Counted from the first letter of the stretch, positions 35,486-45,216 are shown. The stretch is DNA of 64,000 bases from Flavimarina sp. Hel_I_48 (GCF_000733945.1 NZ_JPOL01000002.1:134001-198000), one strand, 5' to 3'. Notes: generated from the letters alone by a model not told the origin. Numbers and translations are program-made.

Positions 35486-36182
35486 TATTGTACTCTTTGC
35501 CCTAAGCGCGTCTGCACAGGATATTGATACGCTAGCCACGCAAAAGGAACAGGTAACAGACACGGTTCTGGTTGAAAAAGTGCCAGAGCGGTATGGCTTG
35601 CGGGTGGGCATTGATCTCAGTACTATCATCAGGTCTGCACTTGACGACAACTACAAGGGATTGAGTATCGTAGGGGATTTCAGGATCAAGGATAATTATT
35701 ACCTCGCCGCCGAAATAGGCACGGAAACAAAAGACGCGATTGAAAATAGTTTTGACGCCACTATCAATGGAAGTTATATAAAAGCTGGCTTTAATTATAA
35801 TGCGTACGAAAACTGGACGGGCATGTCCAATCTTATTTATGCCGGTGTACGCGTGGGCTATGCTACCTTTAACACAGATCTTAACAGCTATACCATCTAC
35901 ACGACCAATACCTATTTTGAACCTGATGTACGCGATGAACTTTTGTCTTTTGACGGGCTAAGCGGTGCCTGGTTGGAAGCCCAATTGGGGGTTCAGGCAA
36001 GACTTTTCAATAATTTTTACCTGGGTGTGAATTTGCAGCTCAAAAGTATTGTGAGCCAGAAAGAGCCAGAAGGTTTTGGCAATCTCTATATTCCCGGTTT
36101 TAATAAAGTCACGACAGATAATAAATTTGGTGCCGGGTACGGGTACACACTCACATATCTGATCCCTATCTACAAAAAATAG
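35445..36182 (+). CDS. DUF6048 family outer-membrane protein
   Basis: This 245-residue protein has a signal peptide (FLLYINIVLFALSASAQ) and an eight-strand-like beta-barrel pattern with many Tyr and Asn (YLAAEIGTETKD, IYAGVRVGYATF, NLQLKSIV). It fits DUF6048, a small outer-membrane family of Flavobacteriia. It starts inside the DUF6452 gene in another frame (41-base overlap), which implies translational coupling. The M at residue 1 or 3 may be the start. Confidence 0.82.
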   Translation: MSMTVSIRFLLYINIVLFALSASAQDIDTLATQKEQVTDTVLVEKVPERYGLRVGIDLSTIIRSALDDNYKGLSIVGDFRIKDNYYLAAEIGTETKDAIENSFDATINGSYIKAGFNYNAYENWTGMSNLIYAGVRVGYATFNTDLNSYTIYTTNTYFEPDVRDELLSFDGLSGAWLEAQLGVQARLFNNFYLGVNLQLKSIVSQKEPEGFGNLYIPGFNKVTTDNKFGAGYGYTLTYLIPIYKK

Positions 36183-36373
36183 AAAACCCGGTTTTTATCC
36201 AGTTTATCGCTCCTAAATACCCAATTTTCAAGCATTTTAAGCTCTTTTTAGCTGATTCAATATGTTTTTTTCAGAAAGAAAAGGTGCTGCACTAAGTATT
36301 TATTTCCAACTGTACCTAAAAACGTACCAGCAAAGCGAATTAAAAGTCCTCAACAAAAACAAATCCACTTGTT

Positions 36374-36381
36374 TATCTTTG
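36374..36381 (+). promoter_or_regulatory. -7 box TATCTTTG four bases before the SpoU methyltransferase start
   Basis: An exact TAnnTTTG box ends 4 bases before the ATG at 36386, the same layout as rlmD, predicting a leaderless mRNA. Confidence 0.65.
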
Positions 36382-36385
36382 TGCC

Positions 36386-37186
36386 ATGCGAAAGTCTATA
36401 AGTAGCCTGCAAAATGCAGCGGTAAAAAAACTCATTCAGCTAAAGGAAAAATCCCGCGAGCGGAAAAAAAACAATTCCTTTGTTATAGAGGGTTTCCGGG
36501 AAATCCAATTGGCCCTAAAGTCAGGATACCAACTACAGGAAATCTGGGTTTGCGATTCTATATTCAATACCGAAAATGCTTCTTTTTTAACTGATTTTGA
36601 ACAAAAAATAACCATTTTTGATTGTTCTGAAGAGGTTTATGGGAAAATTGCCCATCGCGGTTCCACCGAAGGAATTATTGCTGTCGCAAAAGCTGAAAAC
36701 CACACACTAAAAGATCTGCATCTTCCTAAAAATCCGCTGATCCTTATTGCAGAAGCTCCGGAAAAACCGGGCAATATTGGTGCTTTGTTGCGCACCGCAG
36801 ATGCTGCCGGCGTTGATGCTTTTATCCTCGCGAATCCTAAAACCGATCTTTACAATCCCAATACTATTCGCTCTAGCGTGGGCGCGGTTTTCACAGTGCC
36901 CATCGCCCTTGCCAGCACTTTAGAAACCATAGAATTTCTAAAAAATAAAAATATTGCGCTTTACAGCGCCATTTTGCAGGAATCTGTTCCGTACCAGCAA
37001 ATGGATTATACAAATCCCACGGCCATTGCCGTAGGTACAGAAGCTGACGGACTCACCGATCTGTGGCGCGAACGCTGTCAGCAGAACATTAGTATTCCCA
37101 TGCAGGGCACGCTTGATTCCATGAATGTTTCGGTGGCGGCGGGAATACTTATTTTTGAAGCGCGCAGGCAACGTGGCTTTCATTGA
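36386..37186 (+). CDS. TrmH/SpoU family RNA 2'-O-methyltransferase
   Basis: This 266-residue protein has a small N-terminal RNA-binding domain (VKKLIQLKEKSRERKKNNSF, IEGFREI) and a C-terminal SPOUT knot. The family motifs are EAPEKPGNIGALLRTADAAG (motif 1), GTEADGLTDLWRE (motif 2) and MQGTLDSMNVSVAAGILIFE (motif 3). It methylates ribose in rRNA or tRNA with SAM; the target cannot be read from sequence. The M48 protease gene follows after 24 bases. Confidence 0.93.
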   Translation: MRKSISSLQNAAVKKLIQLKEKSRERKKNNSFVIEGFREIQLALKSGYQLQEIWVCDSIFNTENASFLTDFEQKITIFDCSEEVYGKIAHRGSTEGIIAVAKAENHTLKDLHLPKNPLILIAEAPEKPGNIGALLRTADAAGVDAFILANPKTDLYNPNTIRSSVGAVFTVPIALASTLETIEFLKNKNIALYSAILQESVPYQQMDYTNPTAIAVGTEADGLTDLWRERCQQNISIPMQGTLDSMNVSVAAGILIFEARRQRGFH

Positions 37187-37210
37187 TCATTCTTATATTA
37201 TCCGCCACTT

Positions 37211-38446
37211 ATGACCCCAGAAATTCTTTTTTATTACATTATCGCCGTTATCGTGATCAATTTTATAGTTGGTGAAAGCATGAAGTATCTCAATGCGCGC
37301 CATTTTGACGATCCCGTACCGCAGGAATTAAAGGATGTTTACGATACAGAAACCTACCGGAAATCGCAGGATTATAAAAAAGCTAATTTCAAATTTTCGC
37401 TTATAAGCGCTGTATTTTCACTTTTTCTGACTTTACTGTTTTTCTTTCTTGATGGTTTTGCAATAGTTGATTCTTTTGCCCGTGAGGTAAATGACAATCC
37501 TATTGTTATCGCGCTTATTTTCTTTGGGATTATTATGCTGGGGAGCGATTTGCTAACCACTCCTTTTTCCTATTACAATACATTTGTTATTGAAGAACGT
37601 TTTGGGTTCAATAAATCCACACCTCAATTGTTTTTCCTGGATAAACTCAAGGGATGGTTAATGATGATGATTGTGGGCGGTGGGTTGCTTGCCCTTATAC
37701 TCTGGTTTTATGCATGGGCGGGAAACTCTTTTTGGCTTTATGCCTGGGCGGTTTTCACCGTTTTTTCCGTGGTGCTCAATATGTTTTATTCCCGGCTTAT
37801 CGTTCCTTTATTCAACAAACAAAGTCCGTTAATGGATGGCAGTTTGCGTTCAAAAATCGAAACCTACGCTACGCAGGCCGGCTTTCAGTTAGACAATATT
37901 TTTATCATTGATGGTTCTAAGCGGAGCACCAAAGCGAACGCCTATTTTTCTGGTTTTGGTAGTCAAAAGCGTATTACCCTTTATGATACGCTGATCAATG
38001 ACCTGGAAGAAGAGGAAATCGTTGCGGTTCTTGCACATGAGGTAGGACATTACAAAAAGAAACACGTTATTTTCAATTTATTGATTTCGGTAGTTTTAAC
38101 AGGCTTTACTCTTTGGTTGCTTTCCTTGTTTGTTAGCCAACCCCTGTTCTCACAGGCCCTTGGCGTTGACCGCGCAGCTTTTCATGTTGGGCTGATCGCT
38201 TTTGGTATTTTGTATACGCCCATTTCTGCCATAACCGGATTTGTTATGAGTCTGCTATCGCGGAAATTTGAATACGAAGCTGATGATTTTGCAAAGGAAA
38301 CCTACGCGGCCGCCCCGCTGATCACTTCTTTAAAAAAACTCTCAAAAAACAGCCTGAGCAACCTGACCCCGCATCCACTTTATGTCAAATTAAACTATTC
38401 CCATCCTACGTTGCTGCAGCGGGTTTGCAATTTAAAATCGGCTTAA
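37211..38446 (+). CDS. M48 family metalloprotease, Ste24/CAAX protease-like
   Basis: This 411-residue membrane zinc protease has the Ste24 layout: an N-terminal membrane helix, several more, the zinc motif HEVGH with H276, E277 and H280, helices after it, and the third ligand in SRKFEYEADDFA. Bacterial Ste24 homologues cut membrane or misfolded proteins; no prenylation is implied. It is downstream of the SpoU methyltransferase and may share its transcript. A 405-base non-coding spacer follows. Confidence 0.94.
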   Translation: MTPEILFYYIIAVIVINFIVGESMKYLNARHFDDPVPQELKDVYDTETYRKSQDYKKANFKFSLISAVFSLFLTLLFFFLDGFAIVDSFAREVNDNPIVIALIFFGIIMLGSDLLTTPFSYYNTFVIEERFGFNKSTPQLFFLDKLKGWLMMMIVGGGLLALILWFYAWAGNSFWLYAWAVFTVFSVVLNMFYSRLIVPLFNKQSPLMDGSLRSKIETYATQAGFQLDNIFIIDGSKRSTKANAYFSGFGSQKRITLYDTLINDLEEEEIVAVLAHEVGHYKKKHVIFNLLISVVLTGFTLWLLSLFVSQPLFSQALGVDRAAFHVGLIAFGILYTPISAITGFVMSLLSRKFEYEADDFAKETYAAAPLITSLKKLSKNSLSNLTPHPLYVKLNYSHPTLLQRVCNLKSA

Positions 38447-38514
38447 AAATAGATTGGGACTGAAAAAATCAACCAAGCTAAATTACCAGAAATAGATTTT
38501 TGGTGAATAATTTT

Positions 38515-38598
38515 GCGTTAGGGATTGAAGTGAAAATCCTTTTTGAGAAGCATGATCAAAAAGATTGAAACATAAAGCCCGACCCGCAGGGAAACGCC
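38515..38598. repeat. Folded intergenic element, REP-like junction
   Basis: Outer arm GCGTT (38515-38519) pairs with AACGC (38593-38597). Inside it GGG (38521-38523) pairs with CCC (38578-38580) around an arm whose tip is CTTTTTGA/TCAAAAAG (38539-38546 with 38556-38563) over a 9-base loop. A small CCC-GCA-GGG hairpin completes a three-way junction. From memory, similar sequences recur between genes in Flavobacteriia genomes; only one copy is seen in this window. The rest of the 405-base spacer (38447-38851) is AT-rich and shows no gene. Confidence 0.5.
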
Positions 38599-38851
38599 CA
38601 AAACCCTTAAAAAACGAATAAAAAACCTTCAATAATAGAAGAATTAAACAACTTTTGAAACAATTTACAATGGCCTATTTTATACAAAAATCGGTCTAAA
38701 ATCGGCAAAATAGAGTCAATTTTCATGCAAAATAACTAGTTTTTACAATCAAAAATCTGCTCTTTAAAAAGCCCGATGTTAGAATCTATATGAATAACGC
38801 CAATGACGGTTTAACTTTTGGGAATTTAAAGGATAATCGTATTTTTAATTT

Positions 38852-41056
38852 ATGGCTGTGATTGATATAGAAGAGGAAAATAAAGAGCTTACCCGGCAGT
38901 ATAAAGAGCTGTTGCGCATAAGTTACCGCACGCTTTCTGACGAGGATAAAAAAATGATCAGGCAGGCGTTTGAGATCGCTGTTGATGCGCATAAAGATCA
39001 GCGCCGCAAATCTGGCGAAGCGTATATATTTCATCCCCTAGCCGTTGCACGCATTGTGGCCAGCGAGATTGGGATGGATGCGACCTCCATTGCCGCCGCG
39101 CTGTTGCATGACGTGGTGGAAGATACGCCCTATACCCTCGAGGATATCAATGAAATGTTTGGGGAGACCGTGACCCGTATTGTTGACGGACTCACAAAAA
39201 TATCCAACCTTAAAAAACATCACAATGCCTCGCTGCAAGCGGAAAACTTCCGTAAAATGTTGCTTACCATTAATGATGATGTTCGCGTAATCATTATTAA
39301 AATTGCTGACCGTCTGCACAATATGCAAACGATGGACTCCATGCGTCCAGACAAGCAGATCAAGATTGCCAGTGAGACGCTTTATATCTACGCGCCCCTC
39401 GCCCACCGTATAGGCCTCTACAATATCAAATCTGAACTTGAAGACCTTGGTTTGAAATATACTGAGCCTGATGTTTATCAAAATATTGTCAATAAACTAA
39501 AGGACACGAAGGAAGAACAGGATCTGTATATAGCAGATTTTACGGAGACCATTAAAAAATCGCTGGATAAAGAACTGCTGGAATATGATATAAAAGGGCG
39601 ACCGAAGTCCATTTTTAGCATTCGGCGGAAAATGCGCTCGCAGAATATTCCTTTTGAAGAAGTGTATGACAAGTTCGCCATACGTATCATCTATAAAAGC
39701 CTTCCGGAACAGGAAAAATTTCTTGCCTGGAAGATATATTCCATCGTTACAGATCATTTTAGACCTAATCCCACCCGTTTGCGCGACTGGATTTCTTCAC
39801 CAAAGTCAACCGGTTATGAGGCGCTTCATATTACCGTAATGGGACTTCGCGGCCGCTGGGTAGAAGTACAGATTCGCTCAGACCGAATGAACGAGATCGC
39901 TGAGAAAGGATACGCTGCCCATTATAAATACAAAGAAGGCGACGATGGGGACAAAACGCTTGATGAGTGGCTCAACCGCCTGCAGGATGCGCTGGAAAGC
40001 CAGGAAACCAATGCCATAGAGTTTGTTGAACAGTTTAAACTCAACCTGTATAACAAAGAAATTTTTGTTTTTACGCCTAAGGGTGAACTCAAATCTTTAC
40101 CCAAAGGGGCAACTCCGCTGGATTTTGCTTTCAGTATCCATACAGAAATAGGTTTAAAAACCCGGGGTGCACGGGTAAATGGTAAACTGGTACCCTTGAG
40201 CCACGAGCTGAGAAGCGGTGATCAAGTAGATATTATAACTTCTGAACATTCCAAGCCGAACAACAACTGGCTGGATTATGCTACTACGGCACGCGCACGC
40301 TCAAAGATAAAATCATCCTTAAAAGATGAGAAAAAAGGCGTGGCCGAAGAAGGAAAAGTTATCCTTATGCGCAAATTGCGCTCGCAAAAAATCAGTCTTG
40401 ACGAGAAATCGATCAACGAAATGGTCGTCTACTTTAAATTGAAGACCTCGCTTGATCTCTTTTACCGCGTGGGAATAGGTACGATTGACAATAAAATGAT
40501 CAAGGAATATGCCTCGTCCCGAAGCAATGCGTTTGTTAGCTATTTTAAAAATAAAATGCGCAAACAGCCCATTGCAGAGCATATTGATAAGGATGAGATT
40601 ACAGACAAATATGACCTTCTTGTCTTTGGTAAAGAGGAACAAAAACTTGATTACACCCTTTCAAACTGTTGTAACCCTATTCCCGGCGATCCGGTTTTTG
40701 GTTTTACGACGGTCAAAGAAGGTATTAAGGTGCATAAACAAAACTGTCCCAATGCAATCTCATTACAGAGCAAATATTCTTACCGAATCCTTACCGCAAA
40801 ATGGATAGATTCTTCTGCAAGGGACTTTAAGGCAGACCTGATACTGGAAGGTATAGACCGTATGGGACTGGTGAACTCCATCACCATGGAAATTTCAGAC
40901 CATATGCACGTAAATATGCGCAATCTCAATTTTACTACGCATGACGGGGTTTTTAAAGGTAGTATAACGGTAATCGTTCAAAACAAGACACACCTGGAAA
41001 ACTTAATCGAAAACCTTAAAAAGATCTCCGGGATTGAAAAAGTCCACAGAAATTAA
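38852..41056 (+). CDS. spoT: Bifunctional (p)ppGpp synthetase/hydrolase, RelA/SpoT homologue
   Basis: This 734-residue enzyme makes and degrades the alarmone (p)ppGpp. The order is: HD hydrolase (H61, then LLHDVVEDT with H86-D87-E90-D91), synthetase (RIIYKSLPEQEK, DWISSPKSTGYEALHITVMG), TGS (VFTPKGELKSLPKGATPLDF), a helical and conserved-cysteine region (NCCNPIPGDPVFGFTT), and an ACT domain at the end (GLVNSITMEISDHMHVN). Both active sites look intact, so it is a true bifunctional Rel. The AT-rich spacer before it may hold its promoter. Confidence 0.95.
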   Translation: MAVIDIEEENKELTRQYKELLRISYRTLSDEDKKMIRQAFEIAVDAHKDQRRKSGEAYIFHPLAVARIVASEIGMDATSIAAALLHDVVEDTPYTLEDINEMFGETVTRIVDGLTKISNLKKHHNASLQAENFRKMLLTINDDVRVIIIKIADRLHNMQTMDSMRPDKQIKIASETLYIYAPLAHRIGLYNIKSELEDLGLKYTEPDVYQNIVNKLKDTKEEQDLYIADFTETIKKSLDKELLEYDIKGRPKSIFSIRRKMRSQNIPFEEVYDKFAIRIIYKSLPEQEKFLAWKIYSIVTDHFRPNPTRLRDWISSPKSTGYEALHITVMGLRGRWVEVQIRSDRMNEIAEKGYAAHYKYKEGDDGDKTLDEWLNRLQDALESQETNAIEFVEQFKLNLYNKEIFVFTPKGELKSLPKGATPLDFAFSIHTEIGLKTRGARVNGKLVPLSHELRSGDQVDIITSEHSKPNNNWLDYATTARARSKIKSSLKDEKKGVAEEGKVILMRKLRSQKISLDEKSINEMVVYFKLKTSLDLFYRVGIGTIDNKMIKEYASSRSNAFVSYFKNKMRKQPIAEHIDKDEITDKYDLLVFGKEEQKLDYTLSNCCNPIPGDPVFGFTTVKEGIKVHKQNCPNAISLQSKYSYRILTAKWIDSSARDFKADLILEGIDRMGLVNSITMEISDHMHVNMRNLNFTTHDGVFKGSITVIVQNKTHLENLIENLKKISGIEKVHRN

Positions 41057-41208
41057 AGATGGAAATTTCAAAATCCTATTAGGCATCTTTGAAATATTCG
41101 CGCGGTGTACTAAATTATAAAAAGAATCGACTAAAGCCCACGTTGCCTGAAACAATTGCAAATCCGCAATTAGGCTTATTTTTTTTAGAATTCGTGAATT
41201 TAAAGCCA

Positions 41209-41216
41209 TAAATTTG
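41209..41216 (+). promoter_or_regulatory. -7 box TAAATTTG before fur-purA
   Basis: An exact TAnnTTTG box lies 46 bases upstream of the fur start codon; no clear -33 element is seen. Confidence 0.5.
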
Positions 41217-41262
41217 AAAAATGGCTATATCCGCATGGATTTCCATACGATAACAAACCATT

Positions 41263-41739
41263 ATGGCATTAAAAGCAACAATTAATAAAGATCAGGAAGT
41301 CGTAAAAAACGTCTTTACAAAATTCCTGGAAGATCATGGTCACCGCAAAACGCCGGAGCGCTATGCGATACTCCAGGAAATTTATATTCATGAAGACCAT
41401 TTTGATATAGAGTCCCTTTATATCAGCATGAAAAACAAAAATTACCGTGTGAGCCGGGCTACGCTCTACAACACCATAGAACTTTTATTGGATTGCGGTC
41501 TGGTACGTAAGCACCAGTTTGGTCAGAATCAGTCGCAATATGAAAAGTCCTATTTTGACAAACAGCACGATCACGTAATCCTTACGGATACGGGCGAAGT
41601 CATAGAATTTTGCGATCCCCGTATTCAATCTATAAAAACAACCATTGAAGAAGTTTTTAATATAGAAATCAAAAAACATTCCCTCTATTTTTACGGGAAC
41701 AGAAAATCAACCGAAAAGAATACAAACACAAAAGATTAA
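41263..41739 (+). CDS. fur: Fur family transcriptional regulator
   Basis: This 158-residue repressor has the winged-helix DNA-binding domain ([18 protein letters not shown], then [20 protein letters not shown]) and the dimer domain with the regulatory metal site ([17 protein letters not shown]). The structural-zinc CxxC pair of E. coli Fur is replaced by L-T-D-T in that block, leaving a single Cys further on. It may sense iron, zinc or peroxide (Fur, Zur and PerR cannot be separated by eye). The stop TAA overlaps the purA ATG by one base, so translation is coupled. Confidence 0.92.
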   Translation: MALKATINKDQEVVKNVFTKFLEDHGHRKTPERYAILQEIYIHEDHFDIESLYISMKNKNYRVSRATLYNTIELLLDCGLVRKHQFGQNQSQYEKSYFDKQHDHVILTDTGEVIEFCDPRIQSIKTTIEEVFNIEIKKHSLYFYGNRKSTEKNTNTKD

Positions 41740-43010
41740 TGGCAGTAGATTTATTGCTCGGGCTCCAGTGGGGCGACGAGGGAAAAGGCAAAATAGTTGA
41801 CGTACTTACTAAAGATTACAACATTATCGCCCGTTTTCAGGGCGGTCCCAATGCTGGGCACACCCTAGAATTTGATGGGCATAAACACGTCCTACATACC
41901 ATTCCATCAGGTATTTTTCATGACAATGCGATAAATCTTGTAGGCAACGGTGTCGTTATAGACCCTGTAATATTTAAAAAAGAACTGGACAATCTCAAGA
42001 AATTTGATCTTGATATTCAGAAAAAACTCCTTATTTCCCGTAAAGCACATTTGATTCTGCCTACGCACAGGCTGCTTGACGCAGCTTCAGAAGCTTCAAA
42101 AGGAAAAGCAAAAATAGGATCTACCCTTAAAGGAATAGGCCCCACCTATATGGATAAAACGGGCAGAAATGGTATTCGTGTGGGCGATCTTGAATTGACT
42201 GACTGGAAAGACCGCTATGCATCCCTTCGTGATAAGCACATATCAATGATCGATTTTTATGATGCTAAAATTGATTACAACCTTGACGAACTGGAAACGG
42301 AGTTTTTTGCGGCGGTAAAAGTCTTGAAAACACTCACCTTTATTGATTCCGAAGAATATCTGTACCAGGCACAAAAAGCTGAGAAAACAATTTTAGCCGA
42401 AGGTGCGCAGGGTTCCTTATTGGATATTGATTTTGGAACTTATCCATTTGTCACTTCATCCACGACTACGGCTGCCGGCGCTTGCACCGGTCTGGGCGTG
42501 GCACCTACAGATATCAACGAAGTTTTTGGGATTTTTAAAGCGTATACGACCCGCGTGGGGTCTGGCCCTTTCCCTACCGAACTTTTTGACGAAGATGGCG
42601 CAACGATGGGCCGCGTGGGCAATGAATTTGGCGCTACGACCGGCAGGCCGCGTCGTTGCGGTTGGCTTGACCTTGTAGCTTTAAAATATGCGGTACGTGT
42701 GAATGGTGTTACCCAACTCATGATGATGAAGGGCGATGTACTATCTGGCTTTAAGACGCTTAAAGTATGTACGGCCTATATTTATCAGGGAAAAGAAATT
42801 GACCATTTGCCTTATAATATTGAGCCCGAAAACATCGAGCCTATTTATACGGAAATGAAAGGCTGGGCGGCAGATCTTACGGGCATGACCGAAGCTTCCC
42901 AACTTCCGGAAAACTTAAATACGTACATTGAGTTTTTAGAAAAAGAACTTGAAGTACCCATTAAAATAGTTTCCGTGGGTCCAGATAGAACGCAAACAAT
43001 TAAAAGATAA
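41739..43010 (+). CDS. purA: Adenylosuccinate synthase
   Basis: This enzyme joins IMP and aspartate with GTP in the first step to AMP. The 423 residues are complete: GDEGKGKIVD near the N-terminus, GGPNAGHTL, GTYPFVTSSTTTAAGACTGL, KAYTTRVGSGPFPTEL, and FGATTGRPRRCGWLDLVAL. Its position behind fur with a one-base overlap is the common arrangement in Flavobacteriia as I recall it. A strong terminator ends the two-gene operon. Confidence 0.97.
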   Translation: MAVDLLLGLQWGDEGKGKIVDVLTKDYNIIARFQGGPNAGHTLEFDGHKHVLHTIPSGIFHDNAINLVGNGVVIDPVIFKKELDNLKKFDLDIQKKLLISRKAHLILPTHRLLDAASEASKGKAKIGSTLKGIGPTYMDKTGRNGIRVGDLELTDWKDRYASLRDKHISMIDFYDAKIDYNLDELETEFFAAVKVLKTLTFIDSEEYLYQAQKAEKTILAEGAQGSLLDIDFGTYPFVTSSTTTAAGACTGLGVAPTDINEVFGIFKAYTTRVGSGPFPTELFDEDGATMGRVGNEFGATTGRPRRCGWLDLVALKYAVRVNGVTQLMMMKGDVLSGFKTLKVCTAYIYQGKEIDHLPYNIEPENIEPIYTEMKGWAADLTGMTEASQLPENLNTYIEFLEKELEVPIKIVSVGPDRTQTIKR

Positions 43011-43040
43011 TTAAGCAAAATCGCTTAAAACAATTAAAAA

Positions 43041-43075
43041 ACTGCCATTTTCGCATAGAAAATGGCGGTTTTTTT
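43041..43075 (+). terminator. Intrinsic terminator of fur-purA
   Basis: ACTGCCATTTTC/GAAAATGGCGGT (one G-U pair) over a 5-base loop runs into a T-tract, 30 bases after purA. Confidence 0.9.
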
Positions 43076-43222
43076 CTTTTAATGAAAGGCTAGCTCTTCA
43101 ACGAATACATTCCTTTTAGAATTAAAATTGGTCTTTATTTAGTTCTAAAAGTATAAAATCATAAAATACACCGCACAAGCTGAAAATCAACTAATTTTGA
43201 GCCTTTAAACGCTTCAACCTAT

Positions 43223-44290
43223 ATGAAATTATTTCAGTGCACCTGCTGCAAAAATGCCGTGTTTTTTGAGAACAGTCAATGTATCCATTGTGAAAATGCC
43301 CTTGCCTATCTTCCGCAGGCGCAAAAAATGATCACGGCTTCTAACGGATCTTTTGAATACCCAAAAGATTCTGACGCTCAGTATGTTTATTGCGTAAATC
43401 ATGAACATCAGGCCTGTAACTGGTTGGTAAAAAAAGAGGAGGAAAATATAGGGAAAAAGTTTTGTGTAGCCTGCCAGCTCAACCACACCATTCCCAATCT
43501 TACCAAGAAAAAAAACCTGCGGCAATGGCGTAAAATTGAAGGTGCAAAACACAGACTTATTTATAGCCTGCAACGTTTCAACCTTCCACTGAACATAAAT
43601 AAAAATGGTGAGGACCTGGCATTGTCTTTTGATTTTTTGGCACCGCAAAAAATCAAAGGAGAAATAAAACCGGTAATGACCGGCCACCTTCATGGGCTGA
43701 TCACCATCAATATAAAAGAGGCCAATGCTGTTCACCGGGAATCGATGAAAGAGCAGATGAAAGAGCGTTACCGCACCGTTTTAGGTCATTTTAGGCATGA
43801 AGTAGGTCATTTTTACTGGGAGGTTTTAATAAGGGGTAATTCAGATAATAACGAAGCTTTTACCACTCTTTTTGGCGATGCAAATCAAGACTACGGCGAG
43901 GCGCTGCAGGAATATTACAAAAACGGGGCGGCAAAAAACTGGCGAGAGACCTACATTAGTAAATACGCATCCAGTCACCCGTGGGAGGACTGGGCAGAAA
44001 CCTGGGCGCATTATATGCACATTATAGACACGCTGGAAACAGCGTACAGTTTTGGCATAAAAACCCGACCGAAAGTGGGTAAAAATGCCCAGATGGACAC
44101 AGAAATTGACTTTGATCCATATCTTGAACAAGATTTTTCTAAAATAATCAACCGCTATATCAAATTGACCTTTGCCCTAAATTCCTTAAACAGAAGCATG
44201 GGTCAGCCAGATCTTTATGCTTTTGTATTGACCGCGATGGATATTGAAAAATTAAAATTCGTTCATAAAGTTATACTCAAAAATCAGTAG
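43223..44290 (+). CDS. Putative zinc-binding metallopeptidase with zinc-ribbon N-terminus
   Basis: This 355-residue cytoplasmic protein belongs to the COG4307-type family. The N-terminus carries zinc-ribbon cysteines (C6, C8, C9, C20, C23) with further cysteines around residues 58-90. The peptidase motif HEVGH begins at H192 (LGHFRHEVGHFYWEVL), and an acidic/His segment (SHPWEDWAETWAHYMHIIDT) supplies the likely third ligand. Family activity is only predicted. It stands alone and converges on the patatin gene, with 2 bases between stops and no terminator. Confidence 0.87.
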   Translation: MKLFQCTCCKNAVFFENSQCIHCENALAYLPQAQKMITASNGSFEYPKDSDAQYVYCVNHEHQACNWLVKKEEENIGKKFCVACQLNHTIPNLTKKKNLRQWRKIEGAKHRLIYSLQRFNLPLNINKNGEDLALSFDFLAPQKIKGEIKPVMTGHLHGLITINIKEANAVHRESMKEQMKERYRTVLGHFRHEVGHFYWEVLIRGNSDNNEAFTTLFGDANQDYGEALQEYYKNGAAKNWRETYISKYASSHPWEDWAETWAHYMHIIDTLETAYSFGIKTRPKVGKNAQMDTEIDFDPYLEQDFSKIINRYIKLTFALNSLNRSMGQPDLYAFVLTAMDIEKLKFVHKVILKNQ

Positions 44291-44292
44291 TC

Positions 44293-45216
44293 TTATTCTG
44301 AGCGCTCCATATCCTTCAGCTTATTTTCCCGCGCTTGCAGACATTTTTCCTGAGCATATTCCCAGCCCTGCTGCCACCAGTTGGTCATCAATTTTTTATC
44401 AAAAATCAAGCTGTTTTCGGTTAGTTTTGAAGGTGTATAATACAGATTTAAGGGAACATCTTTATTGATCGCGGCAAGTTTGCCCACGACCACATCGTGA
44501 TACTCCACCTGATCCATAAGAAAACTGAACAGGCTCACCATTAGGGAAAAAGGATTCTGGCCCAGGATCTTATTGTATTCCATGTTTTCAGATTCAAGGA
44601 TGATCGCATCAATTTCCGTTGCACCGCGTCGTATCGCTTCCCGAATGGGAACAATACAGCCAAAACCTCCATCTGCATATTCATAACCGTTTTTGTTCAC
44701 CAGGCTCATAAACGGCACAAGATTGCAGGAAATCCAGATCCACTCACAGAATTCGTCGTAGTTGTAATCATCCATGGATTTATACTCTACCGCATTTTTG
44801 GTAAGGTTTGAAACGGTCACAACCACATTTGTGCGGCTCGCCTTCACTTCTTCAAATTCTGCCCGGGAAAGGTTCTTTTTGATCGCTTTTAAAAGGTTTT
44901 TGCTTTCGCCAAAGGTTCGCTTGCGCTTTATAAACTGCCTTACCGTATTCCAGTAATTGATCTCTACATATTCCCTGTTATCCTTTTTTCTGATTTTGAA
45001 CGGATTTACGTTAAATATCGTGCTTTGGTTTACATTGGTATAAATCTGGTGGGCGCGTTCTATCTGACCGTTTGCCAACTGAGAAATCAACAAACTTCCG
45101 GTAGAAGTTCCCAGAAACAAATCGTATTTATTTTTTTCTTCCTCGAGTAAATATTGGGCCACACCACCGGCATACGCCCCTTTACTTCCCCCTCCCGAAA
45201 TGACTAATGCACGCAT
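44293..45216 (-). CDS. Patatin-like phospholipase
   Basis: This 307-residue serine lipase has the patatin layout: oxyanion loop GGGSKGAYAGG (residues 8-18), nucleophile S38 in GTSTG, and catalytic D182 in YADGGFG. It has no signal peptide, so it should act in the cytoplasm or at the inner membrane on phospholipid or lipid esters. The start ATG overlaps the stop of the M1 peptidase gene by one base, so the two are translationally coupled. Confidence 0.93.
   Translation of the reverse strand: MRALVISGGGSKGAYAGGVAQYLLEEEKNKYDLFLGTSTGSLLISQLANGQIERAHQIYTNVNQSTIFNVNPFKIRKKDNREYVEINYWNTVRQFIKRKRTFGESKNLLKAIKKNLSRAEFEEVKASRTNVVVTVSNLTKNAVEYKSMDDYNYDEFCEWIWISCNLVPFMSLVNKNGYEYADGGFGCIVPIREAIRRGATEIDAIILESENMEYNKILGQNPFSLMVSLFSFLMDQVEYHDVVVGKLAAINKDVPLNLYYTPSKLTENSLIFDKKLMTNWWQQGWEYAQEKCLQARENKLKDMERSE

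Noticed and set aside
39038..39481. 147-codon minus-strand frame inside the RelA/SpoT gene
   Set aside because: It is antisense to the HD domain with its conserved residues, so it is a shadow frame.
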